Notes: a model not told the origin generated them from the sequence alone. DNA of 64,000 nt from Lantana camara (GCA_037501455.1 CM074859.1:89548894-89612893), one strand, 5' to 3'. Counted from the first letter of the stretch, positions 12,361 through 24,087 are shown. Made by a program: numbers and translations.

Positions 12361-14938
12361 GTGGTTGCAAAATCGGGATCTCTAGCGTCGTATCGTGTCA
12401 AGTATAGGTCGAACGGCTTAAGAACAACATGTCAACATGCCCATCGCATTGATCATGAGCATGTATTATTTGAAAGTTTGATGAATTATATGTTGAAATT
12501 TAAATTTTGTTGAATTAGTTGTTGCATTTTGCATCAATATGTGCTTTGGTGCGAAATATGTGTCATTTGCATTCACTAACCGGCATGCATTTATATTTAG
12601 GTTGAGTTATGACTATAGGATAATATTACCACAACGACCCACGGCCAATCTTTATGGTCACAACAACTTGTCACGAGTTTTTCTTCCCAGTATGAGAAAT
12701 TAAAGAAGACTTTGGGGATTTAGAAGGATTCATGTGATTGATGCGGTAGATATGATACAACTTCATGGAAGATATAGAGCAATCAAGGGGAAACGATAAA
12801 GAAAGGCAAAGGGCCTATGGAGGGAAATTATGTGCTCAAGTGTAAGCAATTGGGGATGAGCCGTCTAACCAATTTAAATTCCTAAGAGATAAGTCAAGGT
12901 GACTTGATCACGAAGAATTCGGGTTCAAGAATCACAAAAAAATTTCGGACATTGAAGAAGATTTTAACAAAGGAATCAGCATGGGAAAAGACTTAAAGGG
13001 CCGATTTTGGGAATGTAGAAGGGTCGGGCTTAAGTGATAACTTCGGATTGAGGGAATCTTATCCCTCAAGTTAGTGTGAAATTAAGAATTAAATTCAAAG
13101 TAAGGAGATTTTAAAATTTGGAATGAGCGAGATCGGGAAGAAAGAAATGGGTGGAGGCACTTCGAGTTCTAAGAGAATGAAAAGTTTGAGAGCTTTGAGG
13201 TTCAAGGTTCAAGGTTGTAAGTAAAGTAGAGTTGTTGGATATTGGGAATACGGGAGGATGCAATCAGAATTAAAGAAGTTAGAAGACCGTGGGTATACAA
13301 GAAGTAGGCAATGAAGTTGATGACCGGAGATCAAGTCACCGAGCTAAAGGTTTTCCCCTTCGGTGAACGGTACTTGCATTCATAACACGCGCAACATACA
13401 ATATATTAATTATTTTAATTTCGTTTTATATTCGTTTAATTGAAGTAATTGCTCAAATGTGATGCATACTTTGATTGCCGGGAATATGCTACATGCATTG
13501 AACATTCTTACCCGACATGCATAGTTTAGTGTTTGCTTGATAGGAGGTCTTCTTCGCTTTAGGCTTCATGTGCCATCTCGTACGAGTCATATTTGGGTCA
13601 AGAAGGGATCTCGGATTGTGAACCAAACAAGGGTGTAAAGAAAATTTGGAAGTTGGGGAGATCGAAGTAGAAACTGGAAATGCGAGAACTATGGGTGCCA
13701 CCCTCACCAAATCCCTTCAAAGTGAAGGTGAGCAAGAGTACCGAGCACACCACATAACCAGAATCAATCATTTTGTGAAAAGAGGAATTTAAGAAGTTAA
13801 GAATTTAGGGTTGAAAAAATGATAGACCAAGTTTAGCGAGCCAGGAAAGAAATTCTTAAGGGGGAGAGAGCGACAAAGGAGTAAATCTAAATCTTCGGTT
13901 GAGGATGAAAGAGTACATCTAGCGAGAACAACAGAAATGCAAGAATTGATAATTACGGAATCCTATCAAAGTTGCAAGGGATAATTTGGAAATTTTAGTA
14001 ATCGAGGAACGAATAAGGCCGAGAGAATTAAAGCTTCAAGAGTTACTGGAGGCCGTGTTGATAAGAAGGAAGAGTGTGATCGATGGGAACAAACCAAAGT
14101 CATCGATCTTTTATGTTGGTGGCGTACGAACTCAATCTCCCAAGGGTGGAAAAGGATGAGTTATACTGTGAATTTCAATTTCCGAGTTAATGGAGACGAA
14201 GGAATTACGGAAATGATGAAAAGGAATGGATAAAGAAGCCGATCGGATCACCATATTCCGTGATGGAAAGTGAGAGTCAATTCAACCGAGTGTTGAAAGG
14301 TGGATATCTACGAGGTGAGATAACGTGAATGAGTCGGGTTCCAGTTCGTTGGTCGTTTCTTTATGAAGAGCCGAGGACATTCCAAGGAAACAAACCATAA
14401 CCTGGGTTAGTAGAAATGAGCTCAAGTTTCTGAGATAGAGGGGATACAACTCGCCATGGAGAGTTAGAGATTGTAATTTGAATTTCCTGCAAGAGTGGTT
14501 CGAACAACTGGGAACGGTAATCATGACTCGTTAGGAAAAACAAGTTGATCGGGTTAGACAAAGAGAACACTTAAGAATTTGGAAGTGTAAAGAGAGGAAA
14601 AGGAATCGAGACCGAGTTACTTGAAAGATGGGATGGATTGATGAACAGGCATGTGTATAAGGATAAAAAGAAATAACTCAAGAAAACAACCCAACGGATG
14701 CATTGGCATGGGCAATGAGAGTATAATCATCAATTTTATTACTTCGGTGAATGGTACATCGAACATTCATGGCATATGCATACATGCAACTTTAATTTGA
14801 ACAATTTCATGATGTTATATGCCTTAATCACTAATTGTATTAATTGCTTTTGTATGATACTCGGTGTTTTTGATGTTCTTACCTGTTCCTTGTGTGATTG
14901 CTTGTTTAATTTTGTTTTGGGGTTTTTTCCTTTTCGTG

Positions 14939-15016
14939 TTTGAGAGACGGGGTTCTCTCATTGTTGTTTGAGAGATGGGGTTCTCTCATTGCTTGGTTGA
15001 GAGATGGGGCTCTCTC
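14939..15016 (+). repeat. Three tandem hairpin units in element B
   Basis: Three units of about 28 bp with the core GAGAGAYGGGGYTCTCTC, each able to pair GAGAGA with TCTCTC. Spacing is regular. Function unknown. Confidence 0.75.
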
Positions 15017-15534
15017 GTTGTTGCTTTCTACTTGTGTATCTGCTCTGGCGGCAGTTTAGTTTTGTGAGTGTTTAGGCTTCTCGGTGAGTTAAGGGTCGTG
15101 GATGATTCAAGAGATGAGTTTCAACAATCGTACCGGAGTAGTAGATTGAGGATGGTTCGATCTTCTCAACATCGAACCCGAGCTTGGAAGCATGAAGAGT
15201 TCGGTTAGGCTCATGGTTGTTAGTTAGTGGTTGTCTAAGGCACCATACTCATTTCAAACCGAGCCCCAGAGAGTTAGGTCGTAATGGACTTGAGTGATAG
15301 GAGATGAATCTGTTGGACCCTCTTGTTATACAAGTCCTACCGAACCACTCGCTTAACACCGGATCTAGTTCGAGCACAAGCTTTCTCCACAACGAGTCAA
15401 GACCCCTGTTGCTTGAAGAACTTTTCCGAACTAATTCCTATCGGGGTGTCGCGAACCCCGCGTGGGATGAACACGGAGAAGTTGTGCTTAGAGTCCAGAA
15501 CTCGAGGCATTGGACCTGAGGACAGGTCCTTCTT

Positions 15535-15547
15535 AAGGGGGAGAGGT
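15535..15547 (+). promoter_or_regulatory. Polypurine tract, element B
   Basis: AAGGGGGAGAGGT lies directly before TGTAACACCCCG of the 3' LTR. This is the usual place of the plus-strand primer. Confidence 0.75.
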
Positions 15548-15748
15548 TGTAACACCCCGTGTTTTTATCGTACAGGTACGCGCGCCACACGTGTGAGTTT
15601 TGAGAGTTAGAATTTCTTTACATGCTTATTTGAATAATATGTTTATGTGAATTACGTGAATAATTGCCTAATTCCTTATGTGATCATTTTAAATACAATT
15701 CCATTTCTCAACATATGCATAATTTATATATTTCATTCCATAACATAT

Positions 15749-15783
<35 letters not shown>

Positions 15784-15869
15784 CATAAACTTAAACTAAT
15801 TCCATAAGAATAATATTTCCATTTCCTTATGCATTTATTCATGAAACATGCATTATATATATGTATACA
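15548..15869 (+). repeat. Element B, 3' LTR, first segment
   Basis: Begins TGTAACACCCCGTG and is interrupted after ATACA by the copia element. The LTR continues at 26041 with the duplicated ATACA. Holds an (AT)n run at about 15751-15780. Confidence 0.9.
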
Positions 15870-17822
15870 TGTTAGGAATAGTGCCCTAGAAAGCCGATTG
15901 TATATCCGCTTTGTGCTTTTCCTTATTGTAATCACAGACAATCTTTGAATGAAATAACGAATTGAGGCAACACTTCTTTATATGCTCTTGTTTGGTATGC
16001 GTTTACTTTATCTGTGCATGTATGAGAACTCCCCTAATCCTGATGACTTTAGGACTCTGCCGTTTAGGTGAAATGGTTCATGAAACGAGCCCTATATCAC
16101 ATAAGTCATGATTAGTAAAATACTCCAAGCCGATGAGTCCTACAGACAGTGGGAGTGTCAACCAGACTCCTCTAAGGCTTGCTTGTGGGATCACGCCCTT
16201 AAGAAGGACCACCTTATTTCATGGAGGTGGAAAGTGTATAGTTGATACGTGCGTGATACATGAGGGTGCTTACTTTAATAAGTGAGTTCACTGAGGCGCC
16301 CCGTGTGAGAACATTCCTAAATGGGAAAGGAAGTTTCTATTTCAGGAAATGGAAACTTCCAGATTAGGAAATATCTCACGAGTCATTGATGTGATTAATT
16401 AATCCTTAGACTTGAGGTTCCTTGTCACTTTATGAGTTAACTCTGTAGTCTTAGGTATAAGCTTTAAAGGGTGTCGCCTTAGACAACTGATTCAAGGCTT
16501 ATGCTGGGGCTGCACAAGTGACTCGTGAAAGTGAATGAGAATCAAGAAAGGACCTACACTTGCATTTGCAAGGTGATCTCTTATTGTGTAAGTCAGTCAT
16601 ATGCCATATGGAGTCCTTGGCCAAGGCAGTAGATCAAGACATCAAGAAAAGGGTTTCTTGGATTGAGATCAAATGGATATGAAATGCACTTAGCTTTAAG
16701 ACCGGATTATTAGGGTTCTGATTATTCCCTTGCCCTAGATCTTGGTTGAGAGATAGTAAGTAGGAGGATTGTATCTCACATGAATCAATGACTTAAAGGT
16801 TCTGTCGAATCCGAACATTCCAATTCAGCTAGGGGTTAAACACCTGTTGCTAGACTATGGTCGTTTAATCTGTGGACTGATTAATTAATTAGTGAATTAA
16901 TTAATTAGGGTCACTGCTAATTGAATTGAGAACCTAGAGGGTCACACACAACAACTTGGTTACATGAGTTAAGGCTTGAAAATGATTAAACGAGTTAATC
17001 AGGCCAAGAGGGTTCCACACGTGTGAAATCACACGTGTGGCTCACGTGAGTGACACGTGTCACTGTGACACGTGTCACACACGTGTGTATATATATTATA
17101 TATATATATATATTAAATAATTAATTAGTTAATTATTTAATAGACTTTGGTTTAATTTTGAATTAAAAGGAAAGTCTAATTTTGGAGAAAATAATCTAGT
17201 TAATTAATTATGAATTAATTAATTAGATAAAAATAAGTTATTTATTTTATAATAAATAAAGTATAAAATTATCCAAAAATAGTTTGGATATTTTTAGCTC
17301 TCTTAAAAGTTGACTAGAATTAGAATTCAAAGTCAAAGTTGGAAAATACTTGATCATCAAGTAATAGGAGAGAGAGGGACCAAATCCTTTGTCCATTAGG
17401 ACTAGGTTCGGCCGCCCCTCCCCTTTCCTATATATAGGGGAGCTCATGCTCCCCTTTAGAGCTAATAGACAATTCTTGGTTCATGTGTTGAACACCTTCC
17501 TTTCTCCAAGATTAAATTAAACCCTAGGTTAAGCCTAAACACTAACTAGAGAACTAGCATCCTTACTAGTTAGATTGTGATCAAGTTGGTGGACTTTCTC
17601 TAGAGACTTCAAGTTAGAAGTTTGAAGATTCGAGCTTTACCAAGGAGAGGGGATCAAGCCGCGTGAAGAGCGTTCTTGGGTGGCTTGAAACGCTTCAAGA
17701 AAGAATAAAAGAAAAGTAAGTTTTCTATCTTTACGAATTTGGTTACACGATTGCGAGTTCAAGGTCCTTTTGTTGGGAAAATTTTTTAAATTCCGCTGCT
17801 TTCTGATTCGTGTTTTCCAACA
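15870..17822 (+). repeat. Copia 5' LTR
   Basis: Runs from TGTTAGGAATAG to TTTTCCAACA, the same as 24088-26040. Near 17020-17100 it has stacked ACACGTGT palindromes (CACACGTGTGAAATCACACGTGTG, then GTGACACGTGTCAC) followed by an AT run. G-box-like cores of this kind could bind bZIP or bHLH factors; that is inference. The CTATATATAGGGG near 17430 is a plausible TATA box. Confidence 0.95.
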
Positions 17823-17824
17823 AG

Positions 17825-17836
17825 TGGTATCAGAGC
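17825..17836 (+). promoter_or_regulatory. Primer-binding site (tRNA-iMet), copia
   Basis: TGGTATCAGAGC, two bases after the 5' LTR end. Confidence 0.92.
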
Positions 17837-18094
17837 CACCTCGTTAATCGTGTTTCTGATTCGTCTCAATTATACTGAATTTGGTAGAAATTCTTAGGCT
17901 TGATGCGATTGAGTATTTGTAATTGTTTTAGAAAGCCTGAATTACGAAACTGTATTTTTTCCTGAAAGTTTCTGAAAATTGGTTTTTGTAAAATTTAATT
18001 TTGAAAAACAATTTTAGATTTGAAACTGTATAAACTGTTTTTGGATTTCTTGGATTGGTTTTGCTTTTGAACGAAAACACGAAACGAAAGCCCG

Positions 18095-18480
18095 GATCGC
18101 GATGAACACGCGAAACCCCGCGCGCGAAGGAGTCGCGCGCGCGGGCTTCGAGCGCCACCCTCCCGCAACCGTGCGGGAGGCCCTCCCGGGCGCGCCTAGG
18201 CGCGCCCGCCCGTCACCGCCCAGCCCTGGCCGGGACAGACCGGCCAGCCGCCTAGCTCCTCCCGCACGCCTGTGCGGGAGCCTCCCGGGCGCGCCTAGGC
18301 GCTCCCGCCCAGGGCGGCCGAGACTGGCCGCCCACCGCCCGGCAGGGCGCGCGCGCGCCAGGCGCACGGCATGCGCGCGCAGTGCGCGCACTCGCCTGGC
18401 CTTGGCCGGGCGCTGTGCGCGCCTGCCGTGCGCGTCCGCGCGCGCTTGCAACGCTGCGCCCCGTTTCGCGCACGGGCCAC
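18095..18480 (+). repeat. GC-rich island with hairpins in the copia leader
   Basis: Strikingly GC-rich between AT-rich flanks. Contains a 9-bp stem hairpin at 18159-18180 (CCTCCCGCA/TGCGGGAGG), the perfect 20-bp palindrome GGGCGCGCCTAGGCGCGCCC at 18188-18207, and a second hairpin-plus-palindrome module from 18259. The two modules look like a tandem duplication of about 98 bp. ORFs across it are compositional artefacts. Confidence 0.85.
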
Positions 18481-19623
18481 GTTTTCGTGATCCGGCCCTT
18501 TTGTGTTTCGTGCAATCCAGTCCCAATTTTTATTTTAATTTTAAAAATTTTATTTTTGAATATTCATTTTTAATTTTGAATAAAACTTAAAAATTGGGAT
18601 TTTTTGAGAAATTGAAGCGGTTTATATTTTGGAAAAATACATCTTGATAAAATTATTAATTTTCAGAAATTAATTGGAATTTTATTTGTTTTGATACTTT
18701 GGGATTTATTGAAAACTTTTATAAATAAGACTCGCATCAAGTCGTGTTTTAAGCTATTAGAGCTTAAGGCGAGAATTTTAATTTATTGGTTAAATTTAAA
18801 TTCTTGCAAAAGCATGTTAGGTGATCATGGGTTTAGATCTATGTATGGTTTTAATTTATGCACATGGATGGTTTAAATTGGGGTTGGAGCCCTATAGTTG
18901 CGTTTTTCAATTGAGGTTGGAGCCTCACTTATGTGCGTACTGTTATGTGATTTATTATGTGGCTTTCCATATTACTGTTTTTGAGGCCGGGGTATGCCCC
19001 GTGTAATTGTCTAAGGCCAATATGAAGATTGAGCCTTATTACTTTATGTCTTTTTCTTTTTATTGTAATTTGAGAGTAGAGATAGGTGGTGAGGTTTTAT
19101 TTTCATTTTGGAGACAATGCACCCATGGAGTAAGATGGACCACATTCAAGTAACAAGGAGGCCATAAGTGAAGACCCCTCAAAATGTTAGGGAGGGAAAT
19201 CTCAATTGTTAAATGTAATAGAGATAGGGCTCGTATTTTGTTACCGCTTTCCCTTATGTGATTTAAACTGTTTATGTGGCATGTATGTTAGAACTTGTGA
19301 TTGTGGAGTGGCTCCCACATATCACGCATAAGATAGGTAGAACCCATGATCATTACATGTTAGTATCATGCTAGGACATGTTATCTGTTTATGTGCTTGT
19401 TTGAAATGCATTTAAGTGTACTTGCATTAATCAAGACTAATAAAATTGGATAACATATATGTTGGTGAGGTCGAACCGGACAACTCTCCGGTTGATTCGA
19501 AAATTCCCATTAAATATTAAGCTAATTTCGAACAAATAGGTGTTTAATTCGAGATGCAAATTTTGAATTAAATTCCTAGCATTCCATCAATAGGTTTTAA
19601 GTTTAGTAAGTAAAGCTAGTTAT

Positions 19624-19944
19624 TGTCCGCGAGTCGTGGGATAACTAGTGGAGCTTATTAGTTCTTAGTTACCTAATTGATCATTTTAAATGATCAATAT
19701 TTCGTGGTCAATTTTAGCAAGGGCGATGTCCGCGAGTCGTGGGTCGTTCGAACTAAGTTTTGGTCATGATCTTATGATTGATGGGTCTAGCTTAACGCCT
19801 AAGTAAATATGGATGTCGCACGAGTCGTGGGTCCATATTGAAAGATAGGTGATGCAAAAACAATTACTAAGAGTTCTAAAGGTGTTAGAATTGGTAAGCT
19901 GTACCTACCTAGGGTTCTTGCTTAGAATGTCCGCGAGTCGTGGG
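19624..19944 (+). repeat. Four spaced copies of a 17-mer in the copia leader
   Basis: TGTCCGCGAGTCGTGGG at 19624, 19727 and 19928, and the variant TGTCGCACGAGTCGTGGG at 19814. Steps are 103, 87 and 114 bases, with unrelated sequence between, so it is not a simple tandem repeat. Confidence 0.88.
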
Positions 19945-20150
19945 TTCGAGGTAAAATACCTAGGATCTTAGTACCCATTGGGAAACGTGTTCCTCTTAGA
20001 TCTTTGGGAATTGTAGATCTTTGAAAAACAGTGGGAGCTACAATAGATTAAAGACCTTATCTTTTGTATATCGTTATAATTCAGCATGCTCACTAGTTCT
20101 CTGATTTACCATTTAGGTCGTAGATTCTGTGATTCTCTACGTGTTTTGAA

Positions 20151-23100
20151 ATGGCAACCAAAAACCCTCTTGTATCGATCCTCGAGTCAAACAAGTTGAC
20201 TGGTCCCAACTATTCTGATTGGCTGAGGAATCTAAAAATCATTTTAGATTCTGAGAAGAGAACTTATGTTCTCTTCGAAGGGGAGCCTAGTCCCGAAGGG
20301 GAGGCTCCCACTCGGGCCGAGCGGGATGCGATTCAGAAGTGGAAGGATGATCATCTCCAAGCCGGTTGCCTTATGTTGGCTAACATGTCTCCGGACTTGC
20401 AAAGGCAACATGAGGCCATGGAATTTGCTTGGGAGATTTACGACCACTTAGAGCAACTTTACCGCCCTCATGAACGTGTTACAAGGTATAACACTTCAAA
20501 GGAATTATTCCACTTGAGAATGAGGGAAGGTTCAAGTGTCCATGAATATGGACTCAAGTTTCTTGCCCTTACTGAGAAACTTGCTTCCATGGATATGCCG
20601 CTGAAAGATGAGCTTTCAGTGGATTTGTTGCTAGCTTCGCTCCCAGCATCATTCAACCCATTTGTCCTTAACTTCAACATGAATCATGCTGGTGCTACCG
20701 TAGCTGAGCTGATTAGTCAGCTTGTGACTGCTGAAAGCACGATCAAGAAGGACAATAAGGTTTTGATGGTGAATGCTCCATCTTCGTCTTCTGGGCCTTC
20801 TAAAGGTAAGGGCAAGAAAGCCCAAAAGAAGAAGAAGAAACCCCTTAGGCCCACTGGTGGCATTTCGAAGGGGAAGGCCCAAAAGAAGAAGCGTGATCAG
20901 AAAGAGGATGTTTGCTTCCATTGTGGCAAAGCGGGACATTGGAGGAGAAACTGCCCAGAGTACAAGGCTACTCTAAAGAAAGGTATCTTTCTCGTTGAAG
21001 TAAATCTGTCTATTAATTCTAGTTCTTGGGTACTTGATACCGGTTGTGGAACTCATATCTGTAATGATGTACAGATGCTAAGTGATGTTCAACAACTAAA
21101 AGAAGGAGAATGTGTCTTGAAGATCGGCGATGGCTCAAACGTTGAAGCTCGAGCTTTAGGCACAATTAGATTAGATTTAGGTAGTTTTGAGTTAGTATTA
21201 AGTAAAGTCCTTTATGTACCGAGCATTATTCGTAATATAATTTCAGTTCCAATATTAGATTGTGAAGGTTATGAAACTTATATTAAGAATGGTAAATACT
21301 TTATCAAACGGAACAACTCTTCCGTTCATATCGGTACTCTAAGTAATGGACTTTACCTAACTCAAAATATCAATATTATGAATATACAACGAGAAACAAA
21401 GCGTAAGAGAGATGACAAAGTTTCAGCTCCCTTATGGCACGCTAGATTAGGACACATTTCCAAGAACAGAATTAGCAAGATAAACACTTTAGGATCATTC
21501 TCTGAAAATGATCTCAAAGAGTTAACTTCTTGCGAATCCTGTCTCAAAGGAAAAATGTCCAAAGTTCCTTTTAAAGGAACTGTGGAACGTGCCACTAAGG
21601 TTTTGGATTTGATCCATACTGATGTTTGTGGACCGCTTAGTGTAAGCACTAGAAACAATCATCAGTACTTCATAACCTTTACTGATGACTTTAGTCGGTA
21701 TGGTTATGTATACTTAATGAAGTATAAATCTGAAGCTTTTGAGAAATTCTTAGAATTTCAAAAGGAGGTTGAGAACCAAACTGGTCACAAGATCAAAGCA
21801 CTTCGATCTGATCGAGGAGGCGAGTATCTTAGTGAAGAATTCCTTAATCATCTCAAAGATAATGGGATTATCTCTCAGTGGACTCCTCCGGGAACTCCTC
21901 AGCTTAATGGAGTTTCTGAGAGAAGGAATCGAACCCTACTTGATATGGTTCGTTCCATGATGAGTTTCACTGACTTACCACCTTCTTTCTGGGGTTATGC
22001 CCTAGAAAGTGCAGCAAAGATTTTGAATCTAGTTCCCTCTAAGTCAGTCCCTAAAACGCCCTATGAAATGTGGCATGGTAAAATCCCTAGTTATTCTTAT
22101 TTAAGAATTTGGGGTTGTCCTGCTTACGTGAAGAGGACAGTGGGAGATAAGTTAGAATCTCGTTCTAACTTATGCTACTTTGTAGGTTATCCTAAGGAAT
22201 CCATAGGATACTATTTCTATGATCAATCTGAGCAAAAGGTGTTTGTTTCCAGAAATGCCACTTTTCTTGAGGAACCGTTCCTTAAAGAAAAGAAAGGAAA
22301 GATCATAGAATTAGAAGAAGTACAAAGTGACCCCACACCACCCACTGAAGAAACGTCCCACTCTGATCAACCACAACCAATCACGAATTTCGATACACAT
22401 GAAAATCCTCCTCTAAGGCGTTCTGAACGCAATCCTAGACAGCCGGAGAGATGGTATGGATTCTTCCATGAAATCTCTCAAAAGGATAATGATCCTTTAA
22501 CATATGAGGAGGCACTTTCAGATTCTGAGTCTGAACAGTGGATAGAAGCCATGAAATCCGAAATGGATTCCATGAACTCCAACCAAGTTTGGACCTTGGT
22601 AGATTTGCCTGATGGGGTCAAACCCATAGGTTGCAAATGGATCTTTAAGAGAAAGCTTGGAGTTGATGGAAGCATTGCAGCCTACAAAGCAAGACTGGTT
22701 GCAAAAGGATTCACTCAAAGACCCGGCGTGGATTTTGATGAAACCTTTTCACCAGTTGCAATGCAAAAGTCTATTCGGATCATGCTTGCCATTGCTGCAT
22801 ATTATGACTATGAGATATGGCAAATGGATGTGAAAACTGCCTTTCTCAATGGTGACATTGACAAAGACATTTATATGGAGCAACCCATAGGTTTCACATT
22901 CAGTGGGAGTGAGCAAAAGGTTTGCAAACTCCAAAGATCAATCTATGGATTGAAACAGGCTTCTAGGAATTGGAACATTCGATTTGATGAATCAGTCAAA
23001 GCGTTTGGCTTCATCCAAATTTCGAATGAATCATGTGTGTATAGAAAGGAATTGGAGACATCAGTGCAATTCTTAGTACTTTATGTTGATGACATCCTTC

Positions 23101-24065
23101 TTATTGGGAATTCGAAGGATGACATGAAAGTGACTAAGTTATGGTTATCGAACCAATTCAAGATGAAAGATCTTGGTGATGCGTCTTATATCCTTGGAAT
23201 TAAAATCTATAGAGATAGATCTAGAAGGTTAATAGGACTATCACAGTCGATGTACATTGACAAAGTATTGAAGAGATTCAATATGGAGTCAGCAAAGGTT
23301 AAGAACCTTCCTATGAGTGTAGGAACATGTCTTTCAAAGAAGATGTGTCCTAAGACTAACCTTGAGAAGGAAAGAATGACTCATACACCTTATGCATCAG
23401 CAATAGGTAGCATAATGTATGCAATGTTATGTACTCGACCGGATGTGGCTTATGCACTTAGTGTAACAAGTCGTTTCCAATCTGACCCTGGAGATGGTCA
23501 CTGGGCTGCCGTGAAGAATATTCTTAAGTACTTGAAAAGTACTAAAGATTTATTCTTAGTTTACGGAGGTCAGAAAGATCTTACTGTCGAAGGATACTGC
23601 GATGCAAGCTTTGCGTCTGACTTAGATGATTTTAAGTCAATGTCAGGATACATTTTCTGCCTAAACGGCGGAGCAGTGAGTTGGAAGAGTTCCAAGCAAA
23701 CAACCACTGCAGATTCGACCACTGAGGCCGAATACTTAGCTGCAAATGATGCAGCTAAGGAAGGTGTTTGGATTAGAAACTTCATTCAAGAGTTGAATGT
23801 TGTTCCTAGCATGAAAGACCCCATTACTGTGTTTTGTGACAACACTGGGGCGGTTGCTCAAGCAAGAGAACCAAGATCTCACCAACGGACCAAGCACATT
23901 ATGAGGAAGTATCACCTAATCCGTGATATTATCAAAAGAGGAGATGTGCTAATTGAGAGGGTCAGATCAGCAGAGAACGTGGCAGATCCACTTACTAAAC
24001 CCCTTAGTCGAGAAGCTTTCCAAGGTCATCTTCAGAAGATGGGACTTAGAGTAGCTTTAGAATAG
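20151..24065 (+). CDS. Ty1-copia gag-pol polyprotein, intact
   Basis: One uninterrupted 1304-residue ORF. It encodes capsid, protease, integrase and reverse transcriptase-RNase H in the copia order. The N-terminal gag domain covers about residues 1-220. A lysine-rich linker precedes the CCHC zinc knuckle (CFHCGKAGHWRRNC, 255-268). The protease site DTG is at 296. The GAG-pre-integrase zinc motif (LWHARLGH...CESCLKGK) is followed by the integrase core D491, D554 and E590, with the D,D-35-E spacing intact. Reverse transcriptase has YVDD at 978-981, and RNase H has D1151 and E1192 or E1194. The ORF ends in PLTKPLSREAFQGHLQKMGL, typical of the family. The start ATG follows a 2.3 kb leader. No stop, frameshift or missing catalytic residue was seen. 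Confidence 0.97.
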   Translation: MATKNPLVSILESNKLTGPNYSDWLRNLKIILDSEKRTYVLFEGEPSPEGEAPTRAERDAIQKWKDDHLQAGCLMLANMSPDLQRQHEAMEFAWEIYDHLEQLYRPHERVTRYNTSKELFHLRMREGSSVHEYGLKFLALTEKLASMDMPLKDELSVDLLLASLPASFNPFVLNFNMNHAGATVAELISQLVTAESTIKKDNKVLMVNAPSSSSGPSKGKGKKAQKKKKKPLRPTGGISKGKAQKKKRDQKEDVCFHCGKAGHWRRNCPEYKATLKKGIFLVEVNLSINSSSWVLDTGCGTHICNDVQMLSDVQQLKEGECVLKIGDGSNVEARALGTIRLDLGSFELVLSKVLYVPSIIRNIISVPILDCEGYETYIKNGKYFIKRNNSSVHIGTLSNGLYLTQNINIMNIQRETKRKRDDKVSAPLWHARLGHISKNRISKINTLGSFSENDLKELTSCESCLKGKMSKVPFKGTVERATKVLDLIHTDVCGPLSVSTRNNHQYFITFTDDFSRYGYVYLMKYKSEAFEKFLEFQKEVENQTGHKIKALRSDRGGEYLSEEFLNHLKDNGIISQWTPPGTPQLNGVSERRNRTLLDMVRSMMSFTDLPPSFWGYALESAAKILNLVPSKSVPKTPYEMWHGKIPSYSYLRIWGCPAYVKRTVGDKLESRSNLCYFVGYPKESIGYYFYDQSEQKVFVSRNATFLEEPFLKEKKGKIIELEEVQSDPTPPTEETSHSDQPQPITNFDTHENPPLRRSERNPRQPERWYGFFHEISQKDNDPLTYEEALSDSESEQWIEAMKSEMDSMNSNQVWTLVDLPDGVKPIGCKWIFKRKLGVDGSIAAYKARLVAKGFTQRPGVDFDETFSPVAMQKSIRIMLAIAAYYDYEIWQMDVKTAFLNGDIDKDIYMEQPIGFTFSGSEQKVCKLQRSIYGLKQASRNWNIRFDESVKAFGFIQISNESCVYRKELETSVQFLVLYVDDILLIGNSKDDMKVTKLWLSNQFKMKDLGDASYILGIKIYRDRSRRLIGLSQSMYIDKVLKRFNMESAKVKNLPMSVGTCLSKKMCPKTNLEKERMTHTPYASAIGSIMYAMLCTRPDVAYALSVTSRFQSDPGDGHWAAVKNILKYLKSTKDLFLVYGGQKDLTVEGYCDASFASDLDDFKSMSGYIFCLNGGAVSWKSSKQTTTADSTTEAEYLAANDAAKEGVWIRNFIQELNVVPSMKDPITVFCDNTGAVAQAREPRSHQRTKHIMRKYHLIRDIIKRGDVLIERVRSAENVADPLTKPLSREAFQGHLQKMGLRVALE

Positions 24066-24075
24066 CTTTGACGGG

Positions 24076-24087
24076 CAAGTGGGAGAT
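24076..24087 (+). promoter_or_regulatory. Polypurine tract, copia
   Basis: The purine-rich GCAAGTGGGAGAT directly precedes the 3' LTR, ten bases after the gag-pol stop. Confidence 0.8.

Larger units (their letters stand above)
12341..15547 (+). mobile_element. Element B, non-coding internal region
   Basis: 3.2 kb between the two LTRs of B, without an ORF above about 95 codons and without recognisable retroelement protein motifs. The last 40 bases (GACCTGAGGACAGGTCCTT, then AAGGGGGAGAGGT) closely match the polypurine-tract region of the coding Tekay-type element D. I therefore read B as a non-autonomous relative mobilised in trans. A short stretch near 13350-13400 (CTTCGGTGAACGG, CATTCATAACACG) has counterparts in the interior of A. 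Confidence 0.85.
17837..20150 (+). other. Long untranslated leader of the copia element
   Basis: 2.3 kb between the PBS and the gag-pol start, without a convincing ORF. It has three parts: AT-rich flanks, a very GC-rich island (18095-18480) and a distal part with four copies of TGTCCGCGAGTCGTGGG (19624-19944). Leaders of plant copia elements are usually much shorter, so this one probably holds packaging or translation signals or captured sequence. Confidence 0.75.

Noticed and set aside
18014..18590. Long overlapping ORFs on both strands in the GC-rich island
   Set aside because: Open frames on both strands with Arg/Ala/Pro-only composition come from high GC and few stop codons; no domain or start context.
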